From Haematococcus lacustris (Eukaryota > Chlorophyta > Chlorophyceae > Chlamydomonadales > Haematococcaceae): a DNA stretch of 64,000 nucleotides. The stretch is taken from the NCBI GenBank assembly GCA_030144725.1, contig JASKMD010000015.1, forward strand, positions 6,389,810 to 6,453,809. The letters run 5' to 3'. Positions 22,639 to 34,499 of the stretch are shown here, in pieces (the first letter of the stretch is position 1; each line of letters opens with the position of its first letter). The notes under the pieces were generated by a model. That model was not told where the DNA came from, did not search any database, and worked only from the letters and a program-made list of their open reading frames with translations. Position numbers and translations under genes: made by a program.

Positions 22639-22991
22639 GCCACCTCCCTGCCATCTCATTCTTTCACCCCGCTGTGGTTTGCTTGCTGTAGGGTAGGTGG
22701 TCACACTCATGTCACACCCTCACTTAGTCGGTTGGGTTAGGTATGCTTGCAAACCCAACCCAGGGCTCTCAGGCCCACACGGGTCAGCGTCACCAGGCGC
22801 GCTGCCAAGGCCATGATGCCGCCCTGCGTCTTTAGTGGACACCAACAGGCAGGCCAGGCCTCATTGTTTTCAGATTGAAAAGTGCAAGTGCAGGACAACT
22901 TGTCCGATTGGCCTATTGGTGCAAGGACAAAGATAGTGCCGCCCTGCTTCTTTATTGAGCCGGGTGGTCTCAGGCGTGCTGAACTTGAACC
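22639..22991. repeat. Segmental duplication, copy B, right part
   Basis: Continuation of copy B after the LTR insertion, beginning with the second GCCAC. It matches about 12612-12964 closely and ends at GAACTTGAACC, just before the recombinase gene. It includes GGTTGGGTTAGGTATGCTTG as in copy A. Confidence 0.9.
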
Positions 22992-23079
22992 ACGCGTTAG
23001 CATGACAATTCGGACAATTTTGCCAGTCACTCCCGGCGTATTTTAAGGCGCGTTAGCGGAGGTTAGCAGCCGCACATGA

Positions 23080-26000
23080 ATGCGTACAGCACACAAAAGA
23101 GCGGCCGAAGGGGAGACCGGCGACCCAGCACCCAGTTCGGATGAGGAGCAACAGCAACACTTCAGCGGCAAGCGGATTGCAGTAGCCGCAGAAGTCTTTG
23201 ACGCAGTGGCTCAGCTTGACGATGGCCTGAGGGACAAAAGCAAACGTAGCTACGTAACGCAGCTGAAGCACTACGTGGTGGGTTGTGTTGGAATTGCACA
23301 TCCGTGTGCTGACAGCTGACCGCATTGACTTCACTTCTTGACTGCAGCGATGGTGCGAGAGCCAAGAACCCAGATGCGATGACCAGGACATCGGAAACAG
23401 CGCGACTCTGTACTACATATACGTCGTGAAGCTCCATGGACTCATCAAGAGGCTCAGATGCAAGCCACACCCTACACCAGCAGAAGAGCAGGAGCTGGAC
23501 CAGCTGGAAACAGGGCCTGGATCAGCCCATCTCGTGGGTGTATGCTAGCTTGTTGCACAGCACCCATACACATTTGTGCTCTAAGGTGCTTGTGCTTCAA
23601 AGTGTGTGGCGTGCTATGTTGTTTCATATGCATGCAGAAGGTGTCAGCATTGAAGCAGTTCAGTGTTGGTATCATCAACCATGTATGTTTGCATGCAGTG
23701 ACTTAAGCCGGCTGGACACAAGTGACACCCTTTTGACAGCTGAGGACATGCATGTGATGATGAGCAAGAGCCTTCCTGTGAAGACAACCTCGGCTGCAGT
23801 GGTCAGGTAACATCAACCATGTATGTTTGCATACGTATAGGCTCAATGTTGCCATGTTCTCTGCCCTCGCATGCAGATTCTTGTCCCTCCTGCTTTGGTC
23901 CGGCGTAGCAAGGGGGGACAGTGCCAGGCAATGCAAGGTACGAGATGCAAGAGTGTCACTCTGCAGCCACACCTGCAATTCACACCCTCCTCGCTTCCCA
24001 TCTTGCAGCTGCATGGCATCTCCGCCAAGCTGGTCACGTCAATAGGCCCCTCGGCTTGCGTGAGGTTCGTCATGAGCTACAGATCTGGAAAGACCACCGT
24101 TGTGAGATGGTTGCCGATCAGCATAGTCAAGCACCATAACATATCAACATATCATAGCATCACAACAACATTCACGTGTGCGGTGCTTTGCAGGCAGGCA
24201 GCCTGGACCACATCAGCTTTGTGCGCCACTTCGACATCTGCATGTGCCCCGCGCATGCCTTGGGCGTGTACTTCTTCCAGAGGTTCTCAGTTGCACAAGA
24301 GACGCTCTGCCCAGATAACAGCAACAGCTTCCTTCAGGTCCCTCTGATCTCAGGCCACCAGTGCTTGCAATCTATGCAGTATGATGCCATGAACACTGCT
24401 TTGCGGCGTTTGTTCAAGGAGCATGGCTACGATCCTTCTTCCATCACCCATGCCTTTCGAAAGGGTGGAGCTGTGGAGCTGGCTCAAGCAGGGTGAGTGT
24501 GATGTGAGCCTTGCCTCTTGCAGCTGTACATCATGGGTGATGTGAGTGTACCTGCTCCTGCCCCTGCTGCTGCCCCTGCCTCCATTGCCACAGTTGCTCA
24601 GCCTGCTGCTCTACAGGGTGGACAGTGGGCAGCTCAGATCCCATTGCAACTGGGGTAAACTGGACGTGGCAGAGTCACACTACCTCAGTACAGCAGCGTG
24701 CATGGAGCCTGTTATGGCCATGGGGGGCTGGGACTACACCCTCCAGAATCGGAAGAGCGCATTCTGGCACCCCAGGTGTGCCACTGGCTACTTGCACATG
24801 CACAGCCTCTGATTGCCAGCCACCAAGGGCCTGCACTGATGCATGCAAAGCCTTGGCCCTGGCACTGGTTGCGGCTGCATGGTGGGCATGCTATTCGTCT
24901 GCAAGGAGAGCATCTCTATCTATGTCTGCCCATATAGGTTTGAGATCTTCATGACATACGCGTGGCTGCTCATTGCAGCAAAGCATATCTTCAGCTCTTT
25001 GCCAGAGCTGCAGCAGGCAGCAGCCAAGTTAGTGCCCAGCCAGCCACCCAAGAAACAGGCAAACAAGCAGGCAGGGTTTGCCAAGAAGCTCAAGGCTTGC
25101 TATGAGACAGTGTCAGAAGCCATCCTTGCCATCACTGAAGTCCTGTGCCAAGACTCGATATGGCTACACCTAACCAACCCAGAAGTTAGCTCGCAACACC
25201 GGCTGTGCCAGCACATGATGCACTGCAGCGGCTATCAGGAGGTGTTGGCATTTGCAGCGAAGCAATTGTTGCACGGCGAGCTGTTGCGTCGACGACCTCG
25301 TGGGCCCATGGAGATCCTTAATGACCTCTACAACCTGCAAACAGCAGCAGCAGCAGGGGCAGCAGCAGCAGCAGCGGCAGCGACAGCAGGACCAGGCCCT
25401 GGTCCAAGCCTGCAGGGTCACAGGCAGGCAGGGGCAGCAGCAGCAGGGCTGCAGAGCCCTGGCGCAGGCACCGGCTCTGGCCTGCAGGGTCACAGGCAGG
25501 CAGGGGCTGCTGCAGCAGGCTTGCAGAGCCCTGGCCTTGGCACTGGCCCAGGCCTAGACCCTGGCCTAGGCCTGCAGGGTCACTGGCTGGCAGGGGCAGC
25601 AGCAGCAGGGCAGCAGAGCTCAGGCCCAGGCCCTGGCCCAGGCCTGGAGGGTCACTGCCTGGCAGAAGCAGCAGCAGCAGGGCTGCAGAGCCCTTGCCCT
25701 AGCAAGCCATGTTATCCGTACACTGTAGAGGCCCTCTAGAAGCAAGCGACTGTGGTAGAGGCCTTGAAACTCTGGGAGGAGGGAAGGGCAGGTCAGCGGC
25801 CTTTGAGGGAGTTAGAGAAAGATGTCAGCTGGCGGAAAGGCAACAAGGCTTTGGCAAAGCGAGTTTGTGACGTGAAGCAACTAGTCAAGCTAATTGAATG
25901 GTACATAAAGACACAGTGCCCAGGGGCAAAGAGAAGGGACGAGGCACTGTCGCAGTTGCTTCAAGAAACGAAGGGAAAACAAGCATGGAGCAGCCAGCTC

Positions 26001-27164
26001 AAGTGGCTACAAACAGAGGCAGCTGGCAAGGGAGCTGGGCTGCCCCCTGCCACCTCCCCCCAGGCCCTGGCAGCTGCTGGCAGGGGAGTTGGGCTGCCCC
26101 CTGCCACCTCCCCCCAGGCCATGGCAGCTGCTGGCAGGGGGGCAGCCTGGTCACCTGCCACCTCCCCCCAGGCCATGGCAGCTGCTGGCAGGGGAGCTGG
26201 GCTGCCCCCTGCCACCTCCCCCCAACCCATGGCAGCTGCTGGCAGGGGAGCTGGGCTGCCCCCTACCACCTCCCCCCAGGCCATGGCAGTTGCTGGCAGG
26301 GGAGCTGGGCTGCCCCATGCCACCTCCCCCCAAGCCATGGCAGCTGCTGGCAGGGGAGCTGGGCTGCCCCCTGCCACCTCCCCCCAGGCCATGGCAGCTG
26401 CTGGCAGGGGAGCTGGGCTGCCCCCTGCCACCTCCCCCCAGGCCATGGCAACTGCTGGCAGGGGGGCAGCCTGGTCACCTGCCACCTCCCCCCAGGCCCT
26501 GGCAGCTGCTGGCAGGGGAGCTGGGCTGCCCCCTGCCACCTCCCCCCAGGCCATGGCAGCTGCTGGCAGGGGGGCAGCCTGGTCACCTGCCACCTCCCCC
26601 CAGGCCCTGGCAGCTGCTGGCAGGGGAGCTGGGCTGCCCCCTGCCACCTCCCCCCAGGCCATGGCAGCTGCTGGCAGGGGAGCTGGGCTGCCCCCTGCCA
26701 CCTCCCCCCAGGCCCTGGCAGCTGCTGGCAGGGGAGCTGGGCTGCCCCCTGCCACCTCCCCCCAGGCCCTGGCAGCTGCTGGCAGGGGGGCAGCCTGGTC
26801 ACCTGCCACCTCCCCCCAGGCCCTGGCAGCTGCTGGCAGGGGGGCAGCCTGGTCACCTGCCACCCCCCCTCAGGCTCTGACAGCTGCTGGAAGTGGGGCA
26901 AGAGCTTCTCCCATTACAACAGAGGACATTGTGACAGCCTTTCTCAGCCTTGGTGCCAGAAACCCGAGCCATGGCGTCTTGAACAGCTGCAATGTGTTTG
27001 CCAGCATAGCAGGAGCCCACAAAAAGCATGCCATGCAGCAGTCCATGACTGCATGGGGCCAGCTACCCAAGGCCACCAAGGACCTCTACAAGCAGGCTGC
27101 AAAGCATATTAATGATGTGCAAGGCAGGGTCCGCAAGGCCACACGTGTGGCTAGCAAGAAATAG
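23080..27164 (+). CDS. Crypton/Ndc10-type tyrosine recombinase with GCR1_C-like tail
   Basis: Exons I can support: 23080-23274 (true ATG), 23348-23533, a third near 23700-23808 of uncertain phase, 24009-about 24107, 24194-24492, 24617-24775, and 24938 onward. The start fits an N-terminal DNA-binding domain (SKRSYVTQLKHY joined to RWCESQEPRC). The core has SGKT, then ISFVRHFDICMCPAHALG, the HxxR motif in SITHAFRKGGAVELAQAGV, then HCNWGKL and the candidate nucleophile Tyr in ESHYLS. This layout is that of Crypton transposases and the related fungal Ndc10 domain. After a Gly/Ala/Gln-rich linker, ALKLWEEGRAGQRPLREL and the following WRKGNKALAKR resemble the GCR1_C domain found with these enzymes. 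A TAG at 25737-25739 interrupts the frame just before that domain. It could be a mobile element or a domesticated host gene; no termini were found. Confidence 0.72.
26020..26885 (+). repeat. 54-bp coding minisatellite (18-residue units)
   Basis: About 16 units inside the tail of the recombinase gene. Each encodes variants of GRGAGLPPATSPQAMAAA or GRGAAWSPATSPQALAAA. The two forms differ by a block (GGAGCTGGGCTGCC versus GGGCAGCCTGGTCA) and are interspersed, as after unequal exchange. The downstream frame to 27164 (about 95 residues, Lys-rich end) remains open. Confidence 0.9.
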
Positions 27165-27862
27165 AACTGAGTGGCCTAGCCTTTGTTCATGCTCTTGCTT
27201 CGTTGTGAACAAAAGTTGTAAACAAAAGCTCTTCTTCCTCGGAAGAAGAAAACTACTCCGGTACAAACCGGCGTGCATTAAGGGAGGAGCTTCCGCCTGT
27301 GGCGCGGCCTGCTCCCACCTCCAAACGTTGGACACAGGCTGGACATGTCCCCATCAAGCTGCCCTAGCTGTAGCCACAGACCACAGCTAGCACCCAAGGC
27401 AAACAAAGAGGCATGAGAGGAGCAAAGACTAGTGCACTCGGCAGCTGGCCTTATCTCTTCTCCTCGTTGACGAGAGCAATTCCAGCCTTGTCCGCCGGAT
27501 GTCGCACTAAAAGCTGAAGTTAAGGCTCCAAAAGTCCAAACTTCAGCTGTCAGCCAACGTTCCGCGTTGAGGTAGCTCTGCTCCCTCCTTGACGACGCCA
27601 GCAACTCCACAACAGCTCGATGACCCGCAGCGGTCGTGTGCGGCACCCGGACCTCATTTGTATTCCGCTGGACAAAGCGGTGCCCGTTCAAGCCTGGGAA
27701 GGCTGTCCCGTTGCATCCCGATTTATATACCGCTGGGTGCGGTGGTGAGGTAGCTTAGCCAATCCGTGCGACCGAAGTCAACGCGGATTGTTACCAGGGC
27801 CACCGCGTGGAGGTGCCTCACCGCCAGCCCCCTTCTTCCTCGTCTAATCCATCCATTTAATG
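27165..27862. other. No gene recognised
   Basis: Sequence 3' of the recombinase gene. Minus-strand frames around 27278-27691 are open for about 137 codons but have no recognisable domain. I see no inverted termini or target duplication that would close a mobile element. Confidence 0.4.
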
Positions 27863-28855
27863 GTGCCCCACCACCACCACCACCACCACATGCCGGGAGA
27901 ACATGCCCCCACACACACACAACACATGCTAGGAGTACCTGCCCCCCCCACACACACGTGCCTGGAACACCCCCACCACCCCCACCACATGCCAGGAGCA
28001 CCTGCCCCACCACCAGCATCACCACATGCCAGGTGCATCCCCCCCCCCCACACCATCCTTACCACATGCCAAGAGCACCTCCCCCCCCCCCCCCACCACA
28101 TGCCAAGAGCACCTGCCCCACCACCACCATCACTAGCACATGCCAAGAGCACCTGCCCCACCACCACCATCACTAGCACATGCCAAGAGCACCTCCCCCC
28201 CCCCACCACCACCATATGCTAGGAGCACCTGCCCCCCCCCCACCACCACCATATGCTAGGAGCACCTGCCCCACCACCACCATCACTACCACATGCCAAG
28301 AGCACCTGCCCCACCACCACCATCACTAGCACATGCCAAGAGCACCTCCCCCCCCCCCCCACCACATGCCAAGAGCACCTGCCCCACCACCACCATCACT
28401 AGCACATGCCAAGAGCACCTGCCCCACCACCACCATCACTAGCACATGCCAAGAGCACCTCCCCCCCCCCACCACCACCATATGCTAGGAGCACCTGCCC
28501 CCCCCCCACCACCACCATATGCTAGGAGCACCTGCCCCACCACCACCATCACTACCACATGCCAAGAGCACCTGCCCCACCACCACCATCACTAGCACAT
28601 GCCAAGAGCACCTCCCCCCCCCCCCCCCCCCACCATATGCTAGGAGCACCCGCCCCACCACCACCATCACTACCACATGCCAAGAGCACCTGCCCCACCA
28701 CCACCATCACTAGCACATGCCAAGAGCACCTCCCCCCCCCCACCACCACCATATGCTAGGAGCACCTGCCCCCCCACCACCATCACTACCACATGCCAAG
28801 AGCACCTGCCCCACCACCACCACCACATGCCAGGAGCACATGCCCCACCACCAGG
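27863..28855. repeat. About 41-bp CCACC-rich minisatellite
   Basis: Imperfect tandem units around CATGCCAAGAGCACCTGCCC followed by CACCACCACCATCACTAG, with variants carrying poly-C runs of 8-14 and CATATGCTAGGAGCACC. Roughly 24 units. Reading frames across it are repeat artefacts. Confidence 0.92.
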
Positions 28856-28859
28856 TAAC

Positions 28860-30987
28860 ATGCACCAGCACCACTGTATAAGTGCTATGCAGGAGTTGCG
28901 CATCCACATACACTGTGCAGCAAGCAACTGTACATGTATGACTGAACAATCTATGCCTTGGTGCTTGGGGCTGAATGTCACGGGGTTGTGGACTTGTCCT
29001 CCTAGACTTGGGGCACTTGACGCACTATTTGCACCTATAGAGACGAGTATGCTTTCTGCTCTGTGCGTGGGTGCAACGGGTGACAGCTCTATGCGTGCGC
29101 TTAGAACGAGCTGCTGCACGGTTCCTGAGTTTTGTTCACGGTCGGGGTTACAGTTTAGGTCCGCGTCGCAACGACCCACATCGCAACATTCGACTCAACA
29201 CTCGATTCGAAACAAGGTAATCACTAAGGAACACCAAGGAACTACGTTGCTTGGCTCCAACCACCAACCACCAGCTGTCACGCCCAGTCCAGACGGCCCA
29301 GACGGTCACAGGTGTTTTCGCCCACATGACTAGGTGCGCCAGCGCGGGGCAGCGGCGATGGCAGCTCGGTAGACGCGCCAAGGCCACTCGGATCGGGGTC
29401 CGGCCCAGTCGAGGTCACCCCATGACCCATGGTCCGAGCGGCCGGACTAACCTAAGTGGTCACCCCCGCCATTGGCTGCACCCCTGATAAAGTCCGACCG
29501 GTCTTTAAGAGTTTTACAGCGATTTTTGTGCAGGGCGGTGCAGCTCATCAAAGCGAAGCTAGCGGGCTGCTCGGGCTGATGTGCACCTGTGCCGGGGCGG
29601 GCGGGGGTGCTGAGAGATTAGGTCGCGTTGTGTTGGGCATAGCCTACTTAGTGGGGCTGTGATCAGAGAACAGCTATCGCGCTCAGCGGCCCAGCTTTTC
29701 AAATGTTTGAATTTTCGTCGGGCGCAGTACCCCCCCCTGACATGTGTTCTAGTGCTAGTGCTAGTGCTGGTGACATGTTGAGAGTGGTGGCATGGCTTGT
29801 AGCCTGTCCCTGCACCCGAACAGCGTGCACCTCGTGTAACGTCAAATACCTTTAATATTGCACTTTTTCCGGCTGCCATAACTGTCCAACGAGGACGTCA
29901 TGGAAAACAGAAACGCGTTATCTTGATGTGTGGGCCGTTTCATGTGTGGGGGGTGATACTCATATCAGCTCAGTTTCTGCATCATTTTTACTAATTCTAG
30001 CTGCGTTTGGCTGCAAAAGAACCACAAACACCGATGTGGAGACCACCTTGACATTGCTGTCACATGTGGACTGAACCCGTGTGGAAGAATGCGGTTTAAA
30101 GCGCTGTTGCATGCTGGTTTAAAAATTAGTTTGGATGCGCCGTTCACGCCGCGCTGGGTCCAAGCTGCCTACAGCGGTTGCTAAGAGTGTCTGCGTGGCG
30201 CCAAAACACGTCGCGTGTTGGGGGCCAGCCACCCGGCAAACCGCTGGGGCTGGCCGCACTCTAGTCAAGCCATAAGCAGCTCATCGCACGATTCGGCGGC
30301 CTCATCCGTGCAAAAATGAGAAAGTTTTTATCTCTTGAGACTGTGCTGTCAAGATTGTGCAGGGATGGGGCTGGTTGAGGGTGCCACCGACGAAGCTACA
30401 GAGGGATTGTAGCCGAGTGAGATTACCCACGGGTGGAACCCTGCTCCATGTTGATTTAGAGGAGTAGCTGCTATTCGAATTCCTAGGACATAGCTGAATG
30501 TGCCAGGCACCCGGTGTATCTTCCAGTAACAACTCCTAGCCCACAGACACGTTCACGGCGATCACTATCTCAGTTAAACAAGTTTTTTGTGCCCCCGCTG
30601 AAGTTCTCCAAGTCAGACCCTCCCAACTCTGATAATGGCTTTTACACAACCTTGTCATGCATGTCCCGGTGCCGAAACGTGTGCGATTGGCGTAGCACCG
30701 TGCGGCATGCGATGACCGCTTAGTCCGCTATACGCCCGTTATGCCAGGACCCCCGTAAACGAAATAAATGCGCCCACCAATCAGCCGGTCGCTCTCACCA
30801 CATCGCGCAGCGCAAGTCAGCTATGGGAGTGCTTCGCAATATCGTGGTTGCCTCCTAACGCTCTAAAGGCAAGTACAGCCGGCGCTTGTGATTCCTCCCG
30901 GCTCAATCAACCCGACAGTGTTTCCTGGATGTAGACGCGCACCTCGTTCTACTTCTGTGGAGGCTTACTCGTTGATGGTCCTAAAGC
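28860..30987. other. No gene recognised
   Basis: About 2.1 kb, lower in GC than the flanks. No domain or credible exon chain was seen on either strand. A 19-bp segment at 30612-30630 is the reverse complement of 31291-31309 in the neighbouring duplicated block. Confidence 0.4.
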
Positions 30988-31750
30988 TAGATATACCTTT
31001 CATTTCAAGGTAAACACTGACTGTGCAAGCATGTGGCGCCTACACCAAGCTTGCTATGTTGCTGATGATGAGTGTGTCGTATGAAGCAGAATGACCCGCC
31101 CTTACTACCGCTCCCAATGTAGACAAGGCATAGGTAACCAGGAAGTTATCCACTTCGTGCATAGCTACCCCCAACAACACCTTGTTGCAGGAGCCCTCTT
31201 ACCCAATCTCAAGCGACACCACCACCACCACCACCACCACCACCACTACCACCACCTCCTAGCCTACTACCACCACCCACCCTTTTCAAGAGAGTTGGGA
31301 GGGTCTGACTCCAAGCAACGGTCAGTGTTGGCTGCCATGATAAGACCCCATGCATACCAGGCAGACAACAGCCCACAGCAAGCGTCCGCAACGTGCATGT
31401 GGGCATGCGCATGGTAAGGATGAGGACACTAGCCGTTGGGAGGGGACGCTTCTTGCGCAGACGCCTGAGCAGCTACCTTGCAATACTGCAATGAGATGTA
31501 TTTGATGTCTTTGTGCCACCGTGTGTGTGTTACCTCGGCGCTGATCCGCCAGGTGCGTCTCATGTTTGTCGATGCTGCGCCTGCAGTGCTGCCATGCATC
31601 TGGCCTCGGCCTTCTTTGCAATGTGGGCCGTATACAGTGCCACGTCCGAAAGCAAAGTGGACAACGCGCCGCACGCCGACGGCGGACTGGCCGCCACGGA
31701 CGCGCCAAGCACCACAGCAACGACCGCCAACGCGTCGCAAGGATGCAGCG
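30988..31750 (-). pseudogene. Duplicated 3' end of the CK1/TTBK-like kinase gene
   Basis: 763 bp nearly identical to 37125-37890. On the minus strand it holds about the last 62 codons of the kinase (LHPCDALAVVAVVLGASVAA through QHRQT and TGA) plus about 570 bp of downstream sequence. The only difference I see is one CAC triplet in a (CAC)n tract. It lacks the kinase domain and joins unrelated DNA at 31751. Confidence 0.92.
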
Positions 31751-31879
31751 GAGAGAATGGCAGACCCCCAGAACGTTTGACGTAACAGGCCCTAGGTCCG
31801 CGACGAGAGCAGGGAGAATGGCTTGGTAGGTCAGCTAGGTTCATCGTCGTAGGTCTGCGGTAGGTTGGAGGTAGGTTGA

Positions 31880-33195
31880 ACCTTCAGCCTAGATTGAATT
31901 CATATCCTGCCCCCTGGACCCCCCAAACCCAGCTAACCTAGCCAACCTAGCTGACCTAGCCGACCTAGCCTAGTTTGAATTCATATCCTGCCCCCTGAAC
32001 CCCCTAACCCAGCTAACCTAGCCAACCTAGCTGACCTAGCTGACCTAGCCTAGTTTGAATTCATAGCCTGCCCCCTGGACCCCCCAAACCCAGCTAACCT
32101 AGCCAACCTAGCTGACCTAGCCGACCTAGCCTAGATTGAATTCGTATCCTGCCCCCTGGACCCCCCAAACCCAGCTAACCTAGCCAACCTAGCTGACCTA
32201 GCCGACCTAGCCTAGTTTGAATTCATATCCTGCCCCCTGGACCCCCCAAACCCAGCTAACCTAGCCAACCTAGCTGACCTAGCCGACCTAGCCTAGTTTG
32301 AATTCATATCCTGCCCCCTGGACCCCCCAAACCCAGCTAACCTAGCCAACCTAGCTGACCTAGCTGACCTAGCCTAGTTTGAATTCATAGCCTGCCCCCT
32401 TGCCCCCCCCAAACCCAGCTAACCTAGCCAACCTAGCTGACCTAGCTGACCTAGCCTAGTTTGAATTCATATCCTGCCCCCTGGACCCCCCAAACCCAGC
32501 TAACCTAGCCAACCTAGCTGACCTAGCTGACCTAGCCTAGTTTGAATTCATATCCTGCCCCCTGGACCCCCCAAACCCAGCTAACCTAGCCAACCTAGCT
32601 GACCTAGCCGACCTAGCCTAGTTTGAATTCATATCCTGCCCCCTGAACCCCCTAACCCAGCTAACCTAGCCAACCTAGCTGACCTAGCTGACCTAGCCTA
32701 GTTTGAATTCATAGCCTGCCCCCTGGACCCCCCAAACCCAGCTAACCTAGCCAACCTAGCTGACCTAGCCGACCTAGCCTAGATTGAATTCGTATCCTGC
32801 CCCCTGGACCCCCCAAACCCAGCTAACCTAGCCAACCTAGCTGACCTAGCCGACCTAGCCTAGTTTGAATTCATATCCTGCCCCCTGGACCCCCCAAACC
32901 CAGCTAACCTAGCCAACCTAGCTGACCTAGCCGACCTAGCCTAGTTTGGATTCATATCCTGCCCCCTGGACCCCCCAAACCCAGCTAACCTAGCCAACCT
33001 AGCTGACCTAGCTGACCTAGCCTAGTTTGAATTCATAGCCTGCCCCCTTGCCCCCCCCAAACCCAGCTAACCTAGCCAACCTAGCTGACCTAGCTGACCT
33101 AGCCTAGTTTGAATTCATATCCTGCCCCCTGGACCCCCCAAACCCAGCTAACCTAGCCAACCTAGCTGACCTAGCTGACCTAGCCTAATTTGAAT
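31880..33195. repeat. 81-bp satellite with 648-bp higher-order period
   Basis: About 16 head-to-tail monomers of 80-82 bp, each with TTGAATTCATATCCTGCCCC, a CCCCCCAAACCCAGC segment, and 10-bp subunits of the ACCTAGCCA/ACCTAGCTG type. Marker variants recur exactly 648 bp (8 monomers) apart: the CTGAACCCCCTAACCC type at 31971 and 32619, and the CCCTTGCCCCCCCC type at 32375 and 33023. Each monomer carries an EcoRI site, with rare variants. Confidence 0.93.
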
Positions 33196-33227
33196 TACTT
33201 TTAACCCTAGGTGGCAGGGAGAACAAA

Positions 33228-33400
33228 CTCTAACCCTAACCCTAACCCTAACCCTAACCCTAACCCTAACCCTAACCCTAACCCTAACCCTAACCCTCAC
33301 CCTAACCCCCTACCTATACCCCTACCCCTACCTAACCTAACCCTACCCTTAACCCCTACCCCTACCCCTACCCTAACCCTAACCCTAACCCTAACCCCCA
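33228..33400. repeat. Interstitial telomere repeat (CCCTAA)n
   Basis: About 11-12 perfect CCCTAA units at 33230-33297 followed by about 100 bp of degenerate CCCTA-type repeats. The G-rich strand is TTAGGG. It lies between the satellite and the CTG tract, well inside the window. Confidence 0.95.
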
Positions 33401-33414
33401 AGCCCAAACCTGCT

Positions 33415-34029
33415 GCCCCTGCTGCTGCTGCTGCCGCTGCTGCCCCTGCTGCTGCTGCCGCTGCTGCCCATGCTGCTGTTGCTGCTGCAGCTCCTGCTGC
33501 TGCTGCTGCCCCTGCTGCTGCTGCTGCTGATGCCCCTGCTGCTGCTGCTGCTGCTGCCCCTGCTGCTGCTGCTGCTGCTGCTGCCCCTGCTGCTGCTGCC
33601 CCTGCTGCTGCTACCGCTGTTGCTGCCCCTTCTGCTGCTGCTGCTGCCCCTGCTGCTGCTGCTGCTGCTGATGCCCCTGATGCTGCTGCTGATGCCCCTG
33701 CTGCCGCTGCTGCCCCTGCTGCTGTTGCTGCTGCAGCTCCTGCTGCTGCTACACCCTGCTGCCGCCCCTGCTGCTGCTGCTGCTGCAGCTGCTGCCCCTG
33801 CTGCTGCTGCTGCTGCTGCTGCCCCTGATGCTGCTGCCCCTGCTGCTGCTGCCCCTGCTACTACTGTTGCTGCCCTTGCTGCTGCTGCTGCTGCTGCTTC
33901 ACCTGCTGCTACTGCCCCTGCTGCTGCTGCACCAGCTGCCGCCCCTGCTGCTGCTGCTACCCCCTGCTGCGTCCCCTGCTGCTGCTGCTGCCCCTGCTGC
34001 TGCTGCTGCCCCTGCTGCTGCTGCTGCCC

Positions 34030-34060
<31 letters not shown>

Positions 34061-34451
34061 TGCTGCAGCTCCTGCTGCTGCTGATGCCCCTGCTGCTGCT
34101 GCTGCTGATGCCCCTGATGCTGCTGCTGCTGCCCCTGCTTCTGCTGCTGCTGCTGCCCCTGCTGCTGCTGCCCCTTCTGCTGCTACTGCTGTTGCTGCCC
34201 CTTCTGCTGCTGCTGCCCCTGCTGCTGCTACACCCTGCTGCCGCCCCTGCTGCTGCTGCTGCTGCCCCTGCTGCCCCTGCTGCTGCTGCCCCTGCTGCTG
34301 CTACACCCTGCTGCCGCCCCTGCTGCTGCTGCTGCTGCTGCTGCTGCAGCTCCTGCTGCTGCTGCTGCCCCTGCTGCTGCTGCTGCTGTTGCCCCTGCTG
34401 CTGCTACACCCTGCTGCCGCCCCTGCTGCTGCTGCTGCTGCTGCTGCTGTC

Positions 34452-34499
<48 letters not shown>

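Noticed and set aside
20878..25739. UAG reassigned to an amino acid (alternative nuclear code)
   Set aside because: Two elements carry in-frame TAG, but thousands of codons in the cyclase, kinase, YqeY, CCDC115-like and BTB exons contain none, and Gln there is always CAG or CAA. Readthrough or mutation is simpler.
27278..27691. Minus-strand 137-codon frame
   Set aside because: No domain, no splice context, and composition like the surrounding spacer.
27863..28855. CRISPR-like array
   Set aside because: Units are adjacent without unique spacers and the genome is plainly eukaryotic. It is a minisatellite.
31091..31417. Poly-His protein gene, also at 37228-37557
   Set aside because: The frame is an antisense or downstream-flank reading of the kinase 3' block. 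Its only notable feature is the unstable (CAC)n tract.
31880..33195. CRISPR-like or phage-type direct repeat array
   Set aside because: The 81-bp units are contiguous and internally repetitive, a classic satellite.
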